Assembly (NCBI GenBank): GCA_017538635.1
Contig: JAFYIM010000118.1
Location: 1-14,984 of the forward strand
Length of the DNA stretch: 14,984 nt
Direction of reading: 5' to 3'
DNA from: a bacterium
Lineage (GTDB): Bacteria; UBA3054
In this document: piece after piece, positions 13,920 through 14,984 of the stretch
Numbering within the stretch: position 1 is the first letter of the stretch
Layout of the letters: the number at the start of each line of letters is the position of its first letter
Program-made: the position numbers and the translations under genes
Notes under the pieces: generated by a model
What the model was told of the DNA's origin: nothing
Seen by the model: only the letters and a program-made list of their open reading frames with translations
Databases searched by the model: none

Positions 13920-14984
13920 CTTTTTGTCAGCGGCAGGAAGGCTTGTTCATGAAGCCTCATGCAGAAAGTGTCGAAGCCGTCGCCCCATTCCTTAGGGAGC
14001 CTGATAAGCTCGAAATTCCGGCGCATTCTGGAATTCCCGCCCTTTGCGTTCTTCAAAAACGTTGTGAATTCCGAATCGCCCAGGTCAGTTAGCGGCTTGG
14101 TGAAAGCCTTGGCCTGGCGGAGGTAATACAGACACCTCTCCCGGCTGTCAATGGCGCTTGGATCTATCATTTGGGAAGCCAGGAAAAGCTTCTTCTCCTC
14201 CAACACAGGGAGATCATAATCACCGTCGACGGTCGTCACGACGTTCAGTTTGGCCAAATTGGCGCAGTAGCCGACTCTTACGACGTCTCCGGCTCCCTCC
14301 TTGAAAGTCACAAGTTCCATAAACTCATCGAAGGCCTGTCCACATATCGTATAATTGAAGGCCGCCTGGAAACTGTTGGTGGTTTTGGCATCGACAAAAA
14401 CAAGCATTTCCCTCCCTTTTTTGTCCATACAGATGTTTTCAACCGGACAGATCAAGGGGGGCTTTGTTTTAAGTTTCTTGTAGACCGCTTTGTCGTTGAC
14501 TATGTAAACTTTTATGGAGGCGTCCGGCCAGGGGAAATGGTTGGTCACGGTGATGTCGCCGAGAAAATTCATCATTTCAACGGCAAGGTTCGCGCCTTTC
14601 ATCACTTTTCTCAAGTGAAAATACTTTGCAGTATCCGCCTTGTGGGTCTCCACAACTTTCTGCTTCTCGATTTTCTTTTTGGCTTTGTTTCTCTGCTCTT
14701 CTTCCCAAAGGTCTGCAGATTTTATCTTAGCGCTGAGTTCATTACATTTACTCTTGGCCAGCTTATACCTCATCTCCGCGTATTCAAGAGCTTCTTCATC
14801 ATACTCTTCTTTGAGCTTTTGGACCCTTTTCTCAGCTTCAGCAAGCTCTTTGCTGCGGCGCACCAGTTCCTCTTTGGCGCGGGCGTATTCTTCGGGAGAA
14901 AGCTTAACTGCGACCTGGGCGACAACCTGAGTAACGGCAGGGTCCGGACCAGGGGCTATGTATGTCTGCGGATAATAAACTTCA
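13913..14984 (-). CDS. Coiled-coil protein with unidentified C-terminal domain (5' truncated by window)
   Basis: The frame is open to the window edge, so the start is outside; 356 residues are visible. The GTG at 14861-14863 is a possible but unlikely start because coding-like sequence (Y/P-rich, then 'LSPEEYARAKEEL') continues upstream of it without a stop. Visible layout: Pro-rich segment (1-16), Val/Ala-rich segment (17-28), long charged helix likely to form a coiled coil (31 to about 115, Glu/Lys/Arg/Ala-rich), then a mixed alpha/beta domain (about 125-356) with a strand 'ASIKVYIVND', a conserved-looking 'EMLVFVDAKTT' and 'FNYTICGQAFDEFMEL'. The placement of that last helix recalls metallopeptidase-like folds in which an HExxH helix follows, but no HExxH is present; this is only a weak resemblance. 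I do not recognise the family. It converges on the preceding secreted-protein operon. Confidence 0.8.
   Translation of the reverse strand, partial: EVYYPQTYIAPGPDPAVTQVVAQVAVKLSPEEYARAKEELVRRSKELAEAEKRVQKLKEEYDEEALEYAEMRYKLAKSKCNELSAKIKSADLWEEEQRNKAKKKIEKQKVVETHKADTAKYFHLRKVMKGANLAVEMMNFLGDITVTNHFPWPDASIKVYIVNDKAVYKKLKTKPPLICPVENICMDKKGREMLVFVDAKTTNSFQAAFNYTICGQAFDEFMELVTFKEGAGDVVRVGYCANLAKLNVVTTVDGDYDLPVLEEKKLFLASQMIDPSAIDSRERCLYYLRQAKAFTKPLTDLGDSEFTTFLKNAKGGNSRMRRNFELIRLPKEWGDGFDTFCMRLHEQAFLPLTKSK

Noticed and set aside
14861..14863. GTG as the start of the last gene
   Set aside because: The frame stays open to the window edge with plausible protein sequence upstream, and the GTG falls inside the coiled-coil helix.

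Overview
The window looks like a chromosomal segment of a Gram-negative bacterium from the PVC group, most likely Lentisphaerota, Kiritimatiellota or Verrucomicrobiota. I infer this from three large secreted proteins with textbook PEP-CTERM tails (L/V-PEP, one membrane segment, basic end), which are built from alternating LamG/concanavalin-like and BACON-like Ig modules. Consensus-like sigma70 promoters and Shine-Dalgarno sites also fit. The species cannot be named from the sequence alone.

Layout. (1) 1-1885 (+): 3' part of a PEP-CTERM surface protein, ending at a perfect bidirectional terminator (1901-1936). (2) 1956-2981 (-): ilvE, branched-chain aminotransferase. It starts 15 nt after the stop of (3) 2997-5600 (-), a second PEP-CTERM protein that is a paralog of gene 1, so the two related genes face each other across ilvE. 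(4) 5601-5752: an extended -10 promoter for gene 3 next to a long hairpin terminator for gene 4. (5) 5753-10162 (-): a 1469-residue PEP-CTERM protein with five LamG-like and four BACON-like modules; the central, cysteine-rich modules are recently amplified. (6) 10163-10338: divergent control region with a near-consensus promoter for gene 4 (TTGACA-17-TAAAAT) and a three-half-site palindromic operator just downstream of its predicted start. (7) 10339-12108 and 12126-13910 (+): two tandem paralogous secreted proteins, probably beta-solenoids, of a family I do not recognise and without a PEP-CTERM tail. (8) 13913-14984 (-): 3' part of a gene for a coiled-coil protein with an unidentified C-terminal domain, converging on gene 6 with only 2 nt between the stop codons.

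Apart from ilvE, the window reads as a cell-surface or exported-protein locus. PEP-CTERM proteins are normally cut and anchored by an exosortase and often accompany exopolysaccharide. No exosortase, glycosyltransferase or regulator gene lies here, so the sorting machinery must be elsewhere. The lectin-like modules suggest carbohydrate or surface binding, but no ligand can be read from the sequence. The least explained elements are the beta-solenoid pair and the operator between the divergent genes.
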